Assembly: GCA_936440205.1 (NCBI GenBank) | Contig: OW387145.1 | Coordinates: forward strand, 25,113,075-25,177,074 | Direction of reading: 5' to 3' | DNA: 64,000 nucleotides | Origin: Lepidonotus clava | Lineage: Eukaryota; Annelida; Polychaeta; Phyllodocida; Polynoidae | Shown: positions 48,482 through 60,900 of the stretch, in pieces | Position numbering within the stretch: the first letter of the stretch is position 1 | Layout: each line of letters begins with the position of its first letter | Position numbers and translations under genes: made by a program | The notes under the pieces: model-generated | The model's database searches: none | The model's input: only the letters and a program-made list of their open reading frames with translations | Told to the model about the DNA's origin: nothing

Positions 48482-50674
48482 GTGAGTACTTCCACCCCTT
48501 CAGTGTTTGCCCTTATCGATCCATTGTCCCATGTTTCAGTTTGTAGATCACACAAATTAACGCGCCGTCTAGGGTGTAAACTACATTGGATACAATTAAC
48601 ACAGCGCTAATAGGCAGGTATTGTTACTTTGAACCCTGCAACAAAAGCCATCCTATTTCAGTCTATATACACGTACAAAAGGACTTTGCACGTTCACAGA
48701 GAAATATGGCGTAATCAACTAGTCTGCACACCTTTCTCACCTACTTCAGTGCAAATAAAAGTGAAAGGTAATGAAGGCTTTACACCGACACCCAAAACTT
48801 GTAAGAAAACATAAAACGAGTTTTGTTCCACTAACGAGTAACACCTTACCTGAACTGTGTAGGAGAGCCTGAGGAAATCCTAAGTTTATGAGAAGACAAT
48901 CCTGGCTATGACTGCCTGAGCTGCAGCATTTTAAAGGATTTACGATTCACCCCCGGCCTCGTGGACCTTTTGAGGACGTGTAGACCAGCAGGTCCCCAGC
49001 TGGTTCAGGGTATCAAGTCTCAAAACAGGGGTGTTGGTCACAATGAAGGTGTTGGGTGTGATAATCAGACGGTGTCGAACTGGTGTAAAACACGTGAAAG
49101 GTGACAATTAGAGAGACAAGCCTCCACTGCCGTCACCGGAAACATGACGCCGACTCATGACAACTTCACGTGTTCTCTATTATCGCCCAGTCCCAAACAC
49201 TTGTCCAGGGATCATTAAAATCATAGAATATTTTTTTAGCGTAAGAATATGGAAAGTACTGAATATTGCAGATAAAACAGAATCTGCGTTGAAGTGTTCA
49301 TATTAGTACCTTGTATCAATGTTATTATCCTTGAGTTCCCAGTATAATTATCTAATCAAAATAATATCTAGGCTATACATTTGTGGCGATAAGAAGCAAT
49401 GAAATAAGTTCAAATAACTACAGAATGTGGCACACTCTAGCCCCATCCACAGTTTCAAGGCTCACAAGCCCGAAACCCCACAGTTGGACTTTCAATCAGA
49501 CGGCAGAACATGCATGTCAGAACCAGGAGGCTGATTCAAAGCCTGACAACACCAATAATAGCATTTGACACCTCGCTACTCCACCCTTCTTATTTGTACC
49601 AATAAAAAACTCACATCGCACAGGTAGATATGGTCTCTCAAAAAGCGGGTGCCTTCGGAAATGTCAAGTATCAATCCCACTGGTTCCTTATTAAACTTTT
49701 TGCTGCATGACCATCTGGAAGCTGAAGTTTGAGTCAGTCTTTATCACTTCATAGAATAAGGAAATGCCCACATGTAAATGAATATCGGCCTATATGTCAG
49801 GTATAGCAATAGAAATGGGGATACTGTAGAGATTTTGATTCAGCAGAAGGAAATCATAATATATTCAGCATGTGTTCAATGTCAGCTGAGATATATTAAA
49901 AGAGGAGCTTTCAAGAGCCTGTTGTACGCACCAAAAAGTGTGCCCTATATTGATAAACCTTTCTTTTTGTCCAGTAAGTGAACACAATGCAATGTACCCA
50001 CATTTCTGGTCCATGGATGCACCTGTTGGTTCTCTATTATAGATTGACTATGGCACAAAGAGAGCATCAGCGTGAATACTTTACAGCACCCAAGGTTGCC
50101 ATAAATCTTCCCACTGGTCTAATAGGTACCCAGCCCACTCCAGGGGCACAGGTATCCCTGGTACGTTTCTCCATCTGGCGTAACCTACCTGCCAGATGAA
50201 AGTTAGCCCTGCTCACTCTCCCACGTCCTTATTATTACAGACACTCCAAAGGGCTAGGAGGAAAAACATAAATACAACATGCTTATAGAGAAAACACAGT
50301 TTACATAAGGTGAACCAAAATAAACCGTATATTTATACTTGACCCTGAGTATCATTAAGACGACTGCCATGAGAGTTGTGTTGTACACTGCAAATATAAT
50401 TTATAGAATAAAAAGGCCAACATTCTATCAATCATTTTATTAACCACCGATATAATTACCAGCAAACCATGCCAGTTAGTTTTCCAGTATCTATATGCAA
50501 TGTTTTGCAATAGGAATTGCAGGTATCTCACAGACCTACCCTCAGACGTCCTCAACTCCATGATAAACATGCACCAAGTAGGCGGAGAGGCGACAGGTGA
50601 TAGAGCACTTGTTCAGGTAGGCTGCGTTACCTGGAGCAGGTGCCCCTCTCATCGACCTGCTCGGCGTCGGGCTG

Positions 50675-50761
50675 GAGCTGCTCGTCGTTGTTGTTGTTAC
50701 ATGCAGAGCTTGTTACAACATTGATACATGAGTAACTCGAGGTGACTCAGCCGAGCAGCTC
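50675..50761. repeat. Pair of GAGCWGCTC palindromes
   Basis: GAGCTGCTC at 50675-50683 and GAGCAGCTC at 50753-50761 lie 78 bases apart, again T-centred first and A-centred second. Relaxed copies (GACCTGCTCGG near 50655) are close by. A short GTTGTTGTTGTT run lies between them. Confidence 0.55.
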
Positions 50762-51373
50762 GGGTTGCGCTATTCCTAGAAGAGCCGAGAACTAGTCTTA
50801 CCTTCCTCCTGCTCCCAGAAACTGTTCCTAGAACTCTCCCTTGTTGGTGCACCTGGTCTGGGGATTCTGTATTTGTTGTTGTGTGCGGACCGTTATCAGA
50901 TTCAAAGAGAGTTGTTTGAAGGGTTCGTTTGATTTTCATTGAGGTGCTTTACTTTTTATTGCCCAAATATTTATGTATAAAGATATCCTCACATGACATT
51001 CTCGCCTTCGTTAGATGTGAACAGATTCAAACCCCAAAATCCCAAACATAAACTTTCTTTCCACCCCCAGGCCCCAAAACCTCCCCCATATGGCCTTCAC
51101 TATGGCCTCCAATGGAGCACTCACTATGAATATCACCCACTGATCTCTTCTTTGGCGATAATTGAGTCAAGACTTAGTGGTCGGTATCCGCCTTGACACT
51201 TTCATCCCGCACAAGTCACAAAAGAATGACAGTGCATGAAATTGAAATGGCCACTGCACTGATGGTGACCATATGAAGGCTGGAATGACCACTGGGCAGT
51301 GTGGGAGTCTGACCCCAGCCGTCACCATGGCGATTGACCCTTTGGAGGGCGTGGTGACCCCTGGTCAGCCCGG

Positions 51374-51390
51374 GGGTCAGCAGCTGACCC
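51374..51390. promoter_or_regulatory. 17-bp palindrome with inverted GGGTCA half-sites
   Basis: GGGTCAGCAGCTGACCC is self-complementary around its central A. It can be read as two nuclear-receptor-like half-sites inverted with five-base spacing. Its core, CAGCAGCTG, has the same shape as the GAGCAGCTC motif. The surrounding 130 bases hold several more TGACCC/GGGTCA words. Confidence 0.35.
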
Positions 51391-51865
51391 TGGCTGACAT
51401 ATGGGGGTGGGGGCCGGGCCTGCCGTGTGACAGACAAAATATCCTATTAGGACCTGATGGCCGCCCACCGGTGTTTGGGTCATGTTGGGGTTGTGATAAT
51501 AAAGATAACCGGGTGCGAACGGCCTGCCAAGGTGTGCCCGCAACATGTGTTAGCTTGGAGCAGCTGACCACAGCTTGGCTCGTGCAACGGTCAACCTCTG
51601 GCCGGACATTGGGATATGTCCATGTAATTTGTTTTTGCGGGACCTAATGGCATTGTAACAGGTGAGAATCATCCGCACTTGTCTGCATGTTTCAAAATTA
51701 GTGCAACGGAATTGAGTTATACAAAAGTCATTAACTCCATGTATACAAAGACACTTGGTGTTGCTATTTATCTCAAAACCCATGTTATGAGTATATGATG
51801 AATAAAGCTGCATAGACACAGAAAATGACATATAGCGACCATATTGTTTTGATGCGAAGTCATTT

Positions 51866-52000
51866 CACCTGAGCTAGAGGTCCAATTAGGTCTGTAGCTC
51901 ATAATTGTAATCAGGTTTATGGCATTTCATGGCCAGGTGATTTGGAAGCACCGCTAATTAATACAGGATTCCTAGTTACATCACAATGTTACATCAGGTG
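51866..52000. promoter_or_regulatory. Possible enhancer: E-boxes with homeodomain sites
   Basis: Three CAGGTG/CACCTG E-boxes (51866, 51934, 51995) alternate with CAATTA (51883), TAATTG (51902) and CTAATTA (51954) homeodomain-type sites over 135 bases. The mixture resembles cis-regulatory modules bound by bHLH or Snail-type and homeodomain factors. Each motif is short, so the cluster is suggestive only. Conservation with a related genome would decide. Confidence 0.25.
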
Positions 52001-55000
52001 AAGGACCTCCTAGGGTGTTATATTCATGCTGCACCAAGCCTTTGTCTACTTGTCAATTGGAACAAATTCATCAGTCTGCTACCTGGTACAATACCTGTAT
52101 CGGCTGCTGTATAAATATTGCTGCTAGTGAGTAAATAACACAATGGGCCTTACCAATAACACTAGATGCGGCTTTATTTTCATAAGCCAATATACCCATA
52201 TTGATGTATCAATCGCTGCAGTAATAACACGATGGCAATTAGGAATACTACCAAATGTAAGTATTGTATTCTGCAAAGGCAATGGCTTCATTCACCGTGG
52301 CAAAACATTGCAGAACGCAATAGTGTGTCCTTTAGAAACGTACCACGTTTGTTGTTACAAAGCAGAAAACCTAGAAATGGCTGCTTTCGTGGCCTTTGCA
52401 CACAAGAGTAGAAAGCCATTAAAAGTATTGCTTTTAAAGTGAGTCTCAAACGGAATAGTTTGGCTTGACGAATGGCAAAGCAATCCAACTTGACGGGCGT
52501 TTAGCACCAAAAGCCGCCAACACTTTGCACCTGCAAAACGTATATAGCGTCAGCCCAATTGGCACTTAGCAGGGCTCTGCGGGGCGGGCGCGGCAACTGT
52601 AAGCACAGGTTCACTTTCATCATTTCTCCTGAGTAGGCCCCGAGCACCCTGGAGGGGGAGGCCTCCAGTGGGTGGTGCTCTGTTTACCTGGGCGGTTATT
52701 GTGTGTGGGTCAGTCGGCGTCCTGGGGTGTGGTCCTCCCTTTGACACATTGTCTTACCTGGGCCAGGTGCAGGGTCTCCAGGTGTGATATTGTCCCCGTA
52801 ATCACGCCCCTATTAGCATCGTTAGCAGCATACAGGTAACACTATGGGGTCTGGGAGTGTCCACTTCAAGGCTACTGATCGTCTCTTTGACAGAGAATGT
52901 GTTGTTTGGGTAAAGTGCTATTAAAATTTAAGAGATATAAAGGCTTCAAAAAGAACTGGTCAGATGCAATTAGGACATCAAAGATACGTTTTATATACTC
53001 TTTAACAAGCAATATAAGTTTGGTGCACTGCATATAGGGCCTAGGGCAGTTGCATTTTATAGCCACATGTTTTAGATCCTTTAAAGAGTGGGCCTTGCCG
53101 AATCTTCATGGGAGGCCAGACTGATGAATAATAAGCCAGCTCATTTCCTAATTCTCAAAGCTTGAAATGACATATTGTCGCCCTTCTAACCTTAAGCAAA
53201 TCGACTGTGACGTTATGAAGATTGTTATTATACCGAAAACACGCATTCACAAGAACCAAGTCAATTCAGACTAAGCCATGGATTCATCTTAAGAGGAAAC
53301 ATTGTTAGAGCATGTGATTTTCATTTGTCTGACACGTTTTTGACAGCACAGTTGTCTTTTGGATTACTTACCCATATATCTACATTACTTACATCAGGCC
53401 ATATTACCTCATGTGTCACATATGGGAAGTGTGAACGTGACAATATTCTCAGTGGAGCAAAACAGAGAGGAAAATAGCAAATAGGGTAATTCATGCAAGA
53501 ATATGTAATAGTAAATCCGAAAGATTATCGGTTAAACAATACATGTATGTATTTGCGACCCATCCTAATTCACCAATTTGACAAACTTACAAGCTTACAT
53601 TATGTCTAGACTAGGCATGTATAGACCCCTCTGGTCCCATTAGTAGACACAACCCCCACGACATGTACCGTCTACACACCCATTCCCATGTAATTACGAC
53701 AAGGATTAAATTCTTAGCAGACACTCTCTCCCCATCCCCTCCCCACAGACACACACGACCAGGCGGGGGTTGGCAACTTCAGCTGACTTGTGAAGACCAA
53801 CTTTAAGGGAGACCACCCCGTGGTTTTTCCTGTTTAGCTGTGTTGCTGAGGGTGTTTGTTCCACAAGCAGAAACCCACCCTGGGAAGTTCAAGTGACAAT
53901 TCGTTAAGTTGGACTCCCCGCGGGGACTTAGGCCATGTTGGCGGCGGCGGGGCCGGGGATAAGTGGGTACCGGTCTCTGTGGGCGCTGTCAGAGGCCCGA
54001 GACGGCCATGGGAAAGGCCCACATGCAGGCATTCCATGCTACACAATCATCTCTTTTCCCGCCCCTCGGCCTCTTTTGTCGATGGGGGTTGGTGGCTGGT
54101 CATGGGGGACCCTGTTTCATTATGAAACGGTTTCATGTTTTACCCAAGCCATTACCGACTACGCCAATGGTATGAGGGGGTTTGCTTTGGAGTATATCGG
54201 TAGTCTGTTTATCACTTGTTGCTTTGCAATGGATGTAACAAGTTCAAGATGATAAATAATCAGACATTGCCAAAGGAATATTCTAAAGCAGATCATCAAA
54301 GATCCCCTTTTCACTTTATTTTAAATCATTTCTCAATCTAATGATTTTCTTGTGAGTAGGAGAACTTTGGAACGCTGGCCATTCTAATTGCTCTCACACA
54401 ACTGAAATATTTGGAAGTTTTCTGCAGCCATCAATGTACCTGACGGGTGCCATTTACCCCCTGCCTCCCTGACTTAATGCACCCATCAAGTAGTTTTTTA
54501 ATACCCTCTACCCGTCTGCGAGTGCACTAATAGATAAGCTCCTCAGTTTTCATCCCGACAGACCCATTGCCCTCCTCCATAGCGCCAGCGTCGGCTACCG
54601 ACTCGCCAAAACTCTGCCGGGTCTATATTGAAATAGGATGACGTCCCGGATGAAGGTGCATATAAAGACATCATCGATGATATCTGGAAATAGCCAGACG
54701 CCATCCTAAAGGCATTCCAGCCACGGGCGCTTCTAACCCGGGCTCTGGCTAAGGGTATTCGCCAATGTTCCTTTTCACACGGCAGTGCCCAGCTGGCCTA
54801 GGGGCGATTTGACTGACCGTTGCCACCTTTGAGTGGCCGTCGGTCGGCGAACATCTGAGGGGTGGGGCCCTCTCTGTTGGTGTCATATCGGTGTCATCTT
54901 CGTGACAGGGCGGGAAACTTCAAACTGACCGGTAACTGCCGAGACGACAGGTCAGGTATGTGACTAACGGGCGGGCGCCCCCCGATGGGAGCAGATAGTG

Positions 55001-55261
55001 GGCAGATGGGGGCAGTATGGGGGTTGGGATGGGTGCTGCATGTAGGTGTGGTCCTGTGACTGACATCTATCAAAATTCCATGGTTACCACAGTATGCAAA
55101 GTGCAGGTTACGGAATTGTGATAATATCTGCATGGTTAATGTATGACCCTCCATGAAATGAGCTCAGCTCGGCGTAACAGTGCTGCTCTTTAGGCTGCCT
55201 CCCTAATCAAGGTGAAGGGACGGCCGCAGCCTACCCCACAGCCACCTGTGAAGGCAGGGGC

Positions 55262-55425
55262 GAGCTGCTCCCCGGAGACTCTCCACGAGCAGCTCCGAGC
55301 AAATCAGGCGTTAACGTTGGCTTTGTCCTGCCGCACCCCCTCAAGGCTTACGTAGCCTGAGGCGGGCGTTCATTACACAAGGCGCAGAGTCCCTCGGAGC
55401 TTCTATGAACTGCTCCGAGCAGCTC
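55262..55425. repeat. Cluster of three GAGCWGCTC sites in a GC-rich island
   Basis: Exact copies lie at 55262 (T-centred), 55287 and 55417 (A-centred). Relaxed copies lie at 55407 (GAACTGCTC) and 55443 (GAGCGGCTC). The first two start 25 bases apart, the same spacing as the pair at 59819/59844. The island from about 55160 to 55600 is CpG-rich and shows no recognisable exon. Confidence 0.6.
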
Positions 55426-56062
55426 GCCCGGCGTTAGCCCCGAGCGGCTCAGTGAGCAGGTCAAGCCGGAGCCGCCCACCCCCGCCCAGGGTCAATTAGC
55501 CGGGGGTTGTAGTGGGATTTCCCGGGCTAATTAATTCAATGACGACGCCTCACGGCCCCTTAATGAATGGCCCGGGGAAGACAGGAAGCCACATAAACTG
55601 CCGGGAAAGCTCTGAATACCACAATACTAGGAACTAGCAAGTTTGACATTGCTTTTAGTGGCTTAGTAAAGCTTATGGTCATGTAACCATCACTTGTGCA
55701 CTTCACTGGTCAAAAAAGAAAGTGGAAAGCTCTCAATTTCCAATTCTACGGAATTAGAACTGACCAATAGTGAAATAATATTCTCTTGGGTCTTCAACAT
55801 GTAATGGTATCCCCGCCATTAATCAGTGAAAGTAGGAGAGAATGAAAGATGAGTCACCAATCTTCCCCTACCACATTTTCCTGCCATTCTCACCGTCTCT
55901 TCCTATCCCCACACATCCATCTACATCTTTTCTTTTCCCATCCCATTCACTCATCCTTCCTGACACTCCCCACTGCCATCATTCCTCCACACACTGCCCC
56001 ATATCGCACCAGCTTGACCACAGGCCTTCAGGCCGCCCATAAAACACGACCGGCGCGCCCGC

Positions 56063-56244
56063 GAGCTGCTCGTCACGCTGTCCCGAGTCGGCGAGTCGCT
56101 CTGAGCAAATGAGCCCAATTACCAGGGTGTGGGGGCAGGGCAGGGCGGCCGGCGGGCCCGGCGCCCTGGCCGGTGACGACCCCCGTCACCGCGCGGGGAG
56201 AAGGCCGCCCCGAGGCTGTGGGCCAGTCTGGGGGAGAGCAGCTC
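56063..56244. repeat. Two GAGCWGCTC sites in a second GC-rich island
   Basis: GAGCTGCTC at 56063-56071 and GAGCAGCTC at 56236-56244 bracket about 170 bases of very GC- and CpG-rich sequence. No exon is recognised. The order is T-centred then A-centred, as in the pairs at 12039, 50675 and 55262. Confidence 0.55.
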
Positions 56245-56684
56245 CTTAGTAATAAATACCCGCTCCTACTTGCTCATTGCTATCTTGGGGAAATAAAAAA
56301 ACAATGCAGACAAATGTGTCTTACACGCAATGAGATGTGAGAAGCATACGGTCTTCGTTTGGCTTGAAGCTATACAATGGAACCAAATATTGATGGTTTC
56401 ATTTACTTGGAGATTTCGAATGATATTCATCTAAATAATATTTCAAACAAAAAGATCATTACAGGTCGAAGCTACCAAATGAAGATCTAATAATCATATG
56501 AAGAATTACCTCCATATTACTCAAAAGTCCCTCTGAGTTAACTCATCCTCGCACTTAATGCTATTTCTGGGTCAACAACATGGTTACAACGTGAAACAGT
56601 CTCGCGTCAGCTTTCCCCAGAAATGTTGTGCTCTATGAAAGCCAATTCCTTGGGGTTTTACTTCGTTATCGCAGCCCTGGAGTT

Positions 56685-56745
56685 AGTTTAGACCAACGCC
56701 CGTGGAGTTTAGACCAACGCCCGTAGAGTTAGACCAACGCCCGTG
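56685..56745 (+). repeat. Three-copy tandem repeat, about 21-bp unit
   Basis: AGTTTAGACCAACGCCCGTG-type units repeat three times, the last shortened by two bases. The array runs into GTGCACGTGCATG, which contains a CACGTG E-box. Confidence 0.9.
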
Positions 56746-58376
56746 CACGTGCATGTATACTTTTCGGGGCCAAGCATGCATTCGGCTAGGATGGGAATTC
56801 ATATATTTTAATCTAACCGAGACTTTAAAAAACTTCTACATTTCATATAAGTAGTATATTATATTTGAACTAGTAATGAGGCTCAGTTGTAAGTCTGACC
56901 TCTATTTTCCTCGTGATATCATACATATCTGATATCGTACACACCAATTACTTCACAAGATGATATGTCCTAGATCCAGCTTTAACATGACAGGAATGAA
57001 ATTCATACTGATCATTTCCTTAATTCAAGTGGAAATATACTACGCCACTCCTGAAATGATCTGGCAATGATATCACAATAAACCTTCTTTTTTAAGCATC
57101 GGATTGCCCATGTCCCGCCTTGGTCATTTTATTACGCGAAGGCTACTTAATACCCTTGCAGGTAAATAGGCAATTAAATATATGTGTCTGTAATTCCATC
57201 TATCCATCACCTAAGAGGCTGTATAAGAAAGAAGATAGTCCCTAACAAATACCAGCTGGCCGTGGGGAGGCAGCGTGTAGGATTGAGGCTACAGGAGATA
57301 GCTACTGGGGGGCTGGCGCCTTAGCGGGGGTAAAGGTGAGATGGGGGACCTGGAGCAGTAGCCGCCTCCTGTCGGCCAAGGCAAATTTCCAGTAAGTGGG
57401 CGCTGTCAGGGCGCGCGTGCCCGCCCGGCTAAGCACACCTGTGTGGGCACTACACACCTCCTGGAGGACGCCGCAGCCCTACCCCAGACTACTCCAGGTG
57501 GGCCGGGCATCTGACTGATCAGACCGGGGGCAGGGATCGCGCCGAGCGAAAAAAGTATTAATGGTTAATGGCGTTCATGACTTTCGGTGGCGTAGACTCA
57601 TTTGTACAGGATGTCCCAGACCGCCCGTCTCCAGGATAGGTTTTCTAGAGATTCCAAGTTTACTACATGTCGTAAATTCTATAAGGTAAATTATAAGTCA
57701 CTTCTGTTCAGTCCAAATGTACGGTTCCTACTTACATATAAATTATTAGTCGTATACTAACAGTGTTTTAAACCATTTGCCTATTTAGAATTGCTGAATT
57801 TGAATTATTAACCGACCAAGTTTTGCATCCGTGGTATTCTTTTAATCAAATATACCGGAAATTATCCACAGGAAATACCTATTAGACATATACCTGTCAA
57901 ACTTCAAATTTCACCCAGAGGACGTTAGACACAGACGGTCTAAATGCATGAGAGAGTGCTCTACACACTGCGCCTATTAACTTATTTAACTCTGTTATTC
58001 TTTTAATCTAGCATCCGGCTTTGGCAAACAACACCGTCTTTTCATTGCCAATAAGGTGCTAATACAACAAGCTGTATACTTAGCAATTGTCATCGGGGAT
58101 AATCAGTAATTAAGTGGGAACAAAACCTCTCATTATGGCCTCACGCAATGGTTTACCTGTAGACAATTGCAGGGTATGCATTGTTTTATGGTCATAACAA
58201 TAAAGTTATAATTGGCCAGCTATGACACTTATCCTTAAAATGGCGGTGCTGCGGGGCGGATGCTGGTTCCAGGTCGGTACCCCGCGGGGAGCAGAATTCT
58301 ATGGGGAAAAGCGGGCTTCCTGATGGTTACCAGCAGCGGGCGTGGACTGCTTGTTACCTGCGTGAGCAATCATAGT

Positions 58377-58398
58377 GGGGGGAGGGAGGGGAGGGGGG
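58377..58398 (+). other. Strong G-quadruplex motif
   Basis: Runs of 6, 3, 4 and 6 G are separated by single A bases, about the most favourable loop lengths for a stable quadruplex. G-rich sequence continues to about 58430. Confidence 0.65.
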
Positions 58399-59818
58399 TC
58401 GGCTGGGTTAGGGAGGGACGAGGGAGTCAGTCTTCAAGTACGACATGGAAATATGAAGACTTAGATACCACACAAGTTCTGTGGAATAACCTATCAAACC
58501 GGAACACACACGCATGCATGCATTCTGATTTGATAAGGACCCTGATAAAATCGCCTTCTCTTAGATCACTTTATCTTTGAAGGAAAATACTCATCTTCAA
58601 AGGGTTTTTATAATAAGCGGGGCTGATCTATAAGGCTGGTGATATGGCAGGTAAGCAGTCCGAGGTGGGCGTGGGTATGTTGTGGCGTAAGAGGCCAACA
58701 CAACACGTCATACACCAATGCCTTCACCTGGTTTGCAGACACTCACAATCAGGGGCAAACACACAGCCCGACATACAGATGGGAAAAAATTGACTTGGAG
58801 TTAGACTATCTTTAAAAAATGTTTTCTCTCATAAGTCATACCGCTAATCCCTATGACCACATTTTTCTTCTATCTAATCAGAATGCTAGATTAATTTTCT
58901 TACATATTTATATGATATGTGGGTTATCATACTTTTTGTGTGTATAGGGATTATACCAATTTTCCTGGTAATCTGTAGCGTTTTTTCCCCAACAGGATTG
59001 AATTTTAAGATGGAGAAGTTTTATTTTTTCTCAAGATATTAATATCCCAGCCACTGGCACTGCTGAGCGAGAAGTGAAGTAAAATCTGTGACATCTGACA
59101 TTGCTATCCTCGGCGGTGGATATTGCACGAAACTGTAGTTATTTCCCGCAAAGCAGCGACCCTCGCAATGTCAGGAAAACAGAAATGATTAGACAGGAAC
59201 TGGATATACAAAAAACGTGGGACATCCGCAATAAGGTTAGATCATGGCCAGATGGTCGTGGTGGCCGTCCTGCCGGCACCCAACTACCGTAAACCACCCT
59301 GAGGGGAACCTTAAACCACCCGCCCTATTATAACACCCAGCGAAGAATAACACAGGGAACCTCACTAAAAATAATGTACCAACATAGGCCATGTCGTAAT
59401 TTTTGTCGTATGAATTAACCGCTTTCTGAAATGTTTATTTACTTCATATCGCAACACCATTGGAAAAAATCAGCCCCGAGGAGAAAGTGAGGTGAGCCGG
59501 AGGGGGTAGATAGAGGTAAAACTGAAAAAGGTGAGAGTGAGTGAGCTTTACAGTGTCTATTTTTGATCTAGATACGGACGGGCAGATCATGACACGTTGC
59601 CATGTAGGTGTCACCCTGGGGGAAACGCGAAGTCGGGAGGAAGATAGAGGCGGCGTGGAGAGGGGGGCCGGCTATCTGACATCACACGTGGGCCCCGAAC
59701 CTGTAAAATATTACCTCTACCTGGATGATGGATTGACGTGAACACGACAAGTGAGCTGAATGAAACCCCCATGCCAAGTTACCACTTCCCGCGTGGCCCC
59801 GGGTGGAGCTCACCGTAC

Positions 59819-59852
59819 GAGCAGCTCGCGGGTTGGTCTCCGCGAGCAGCTC
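59819..59852. repeat. Pair of GAGCAGCTC sites 25 bases apart
   Basis: Exact copies at 59819-59827 and 59844-59852 are both preceded by CG or AC and lie in CpG-rich sequence. The 25-base start-to-start spacing repeats that of the 55262/55287 pair, although here both copies have the same orientation. Confidence 0.6.
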
Positions 59853-60640
59853 ACGCCATGCACTCAATGCATCAAACACTGCTCCCCTCCCTGACTCCAT
59901 ACCGTGAGCATATCACGAGCACCTATATAGCCTTCGCCGCAGGTCTCCATAGAACATCAGACAGGGGCCTAAACAAAGATGTGGCCGGGGGTTATACCAG
60001 TTGGCACCTGACCTAGCCTTACAGCTGATTGTCACTGACCCTGACCGCCTGGTAGGGGTAAACCCTTTGATAAAGCTGGCAAGGCTCTAAGTACCCAAGG
60101 TATAAGACCCACAACTCTCTACCTGTCCCCTCGGCCTAACCAAACCATGTGTCTGCACACATGCAACACTAGATGATGCCACTTCACACGCAGTTATAGG
60201 CCCTCGTATGAAGGGCGGAATCGGCGGAAACGTGTCCTAATCATAGAGTAATCCTATCAAGTGCTCAGCTACTAGGTCCGGGCCATAAATCCTACATGAA
60301 GCTGAATGTGACTGAAGTCATGTTGTAAACATACACTATATTATTGCTGATAAACGATATGCAGGAATACAAATCGGGTCAACTCTGCTAAAGAACATTA
60401 TAACTATGTCCGGGACTATGTATGTAATCTCATATGGTTGTTTATTTTGTGTGCAACTGAATGCTAGTTCAGGAAGGGATAGTTATACTGAGGGAGACAT
60501 CGTATTTTTACTTTGAATCTATAAGAAGGTCATGTATTGTGAGGTTCCAGGGGACAGTGGATCATGGTATGGATCGACTGGTTGACAGTTTAAAAAGCCT
60601 CAATGGTTGCACTTAGATAGTGACAGACAGGACGCAGACC

Positions 60641-60900
60641 CTACACCACCCACTGCCTGTACACAATATCCTTCCACTCAAGGACTACTTTCTCGGTGCG
60701 CATTGTCTTCCTGCTGACATTTTCACACCCACTTTCCATCAGATAGGCTATCCTTTCACCCTGGTCTTCTGTCTTAAAGTGTAGGTACTCCAGACCTCCT
60801 TTTTCCCAGTTTTGGAGACCCCTCCTGGTGCAGACACCCCCCAAAACACGACTCCGGGGCTTTGACCAGTGTTTCAGAACCACCCCACCTCTTGCTGTGA
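60641..60900 (-). other. Open minus-strand run of unknown nature
   Basis: The minus strand is open for over 100 codons here, with a protein-like stretch near its end (EYLHFKTEDQGERIAYLMES). No ATG precedes most of it, no domain is recognised and no splice sites clearly bound it. It might be a degraded exon or chance. Confidence 0.12.

Noticed and set aside
51022-51032. GATTCAAACCC, resembling a tRNA B box
   Set aside because: The flanks cannot form a T stem, and no A box or acceptor stem is present.
51273-51647. 124-codon plus-strand frame in the second intron
   Set aside because: Composition follows the local TGACCC-rich, palindromic DNA. No domain and no phase-1 acceptor to join the leader exon.
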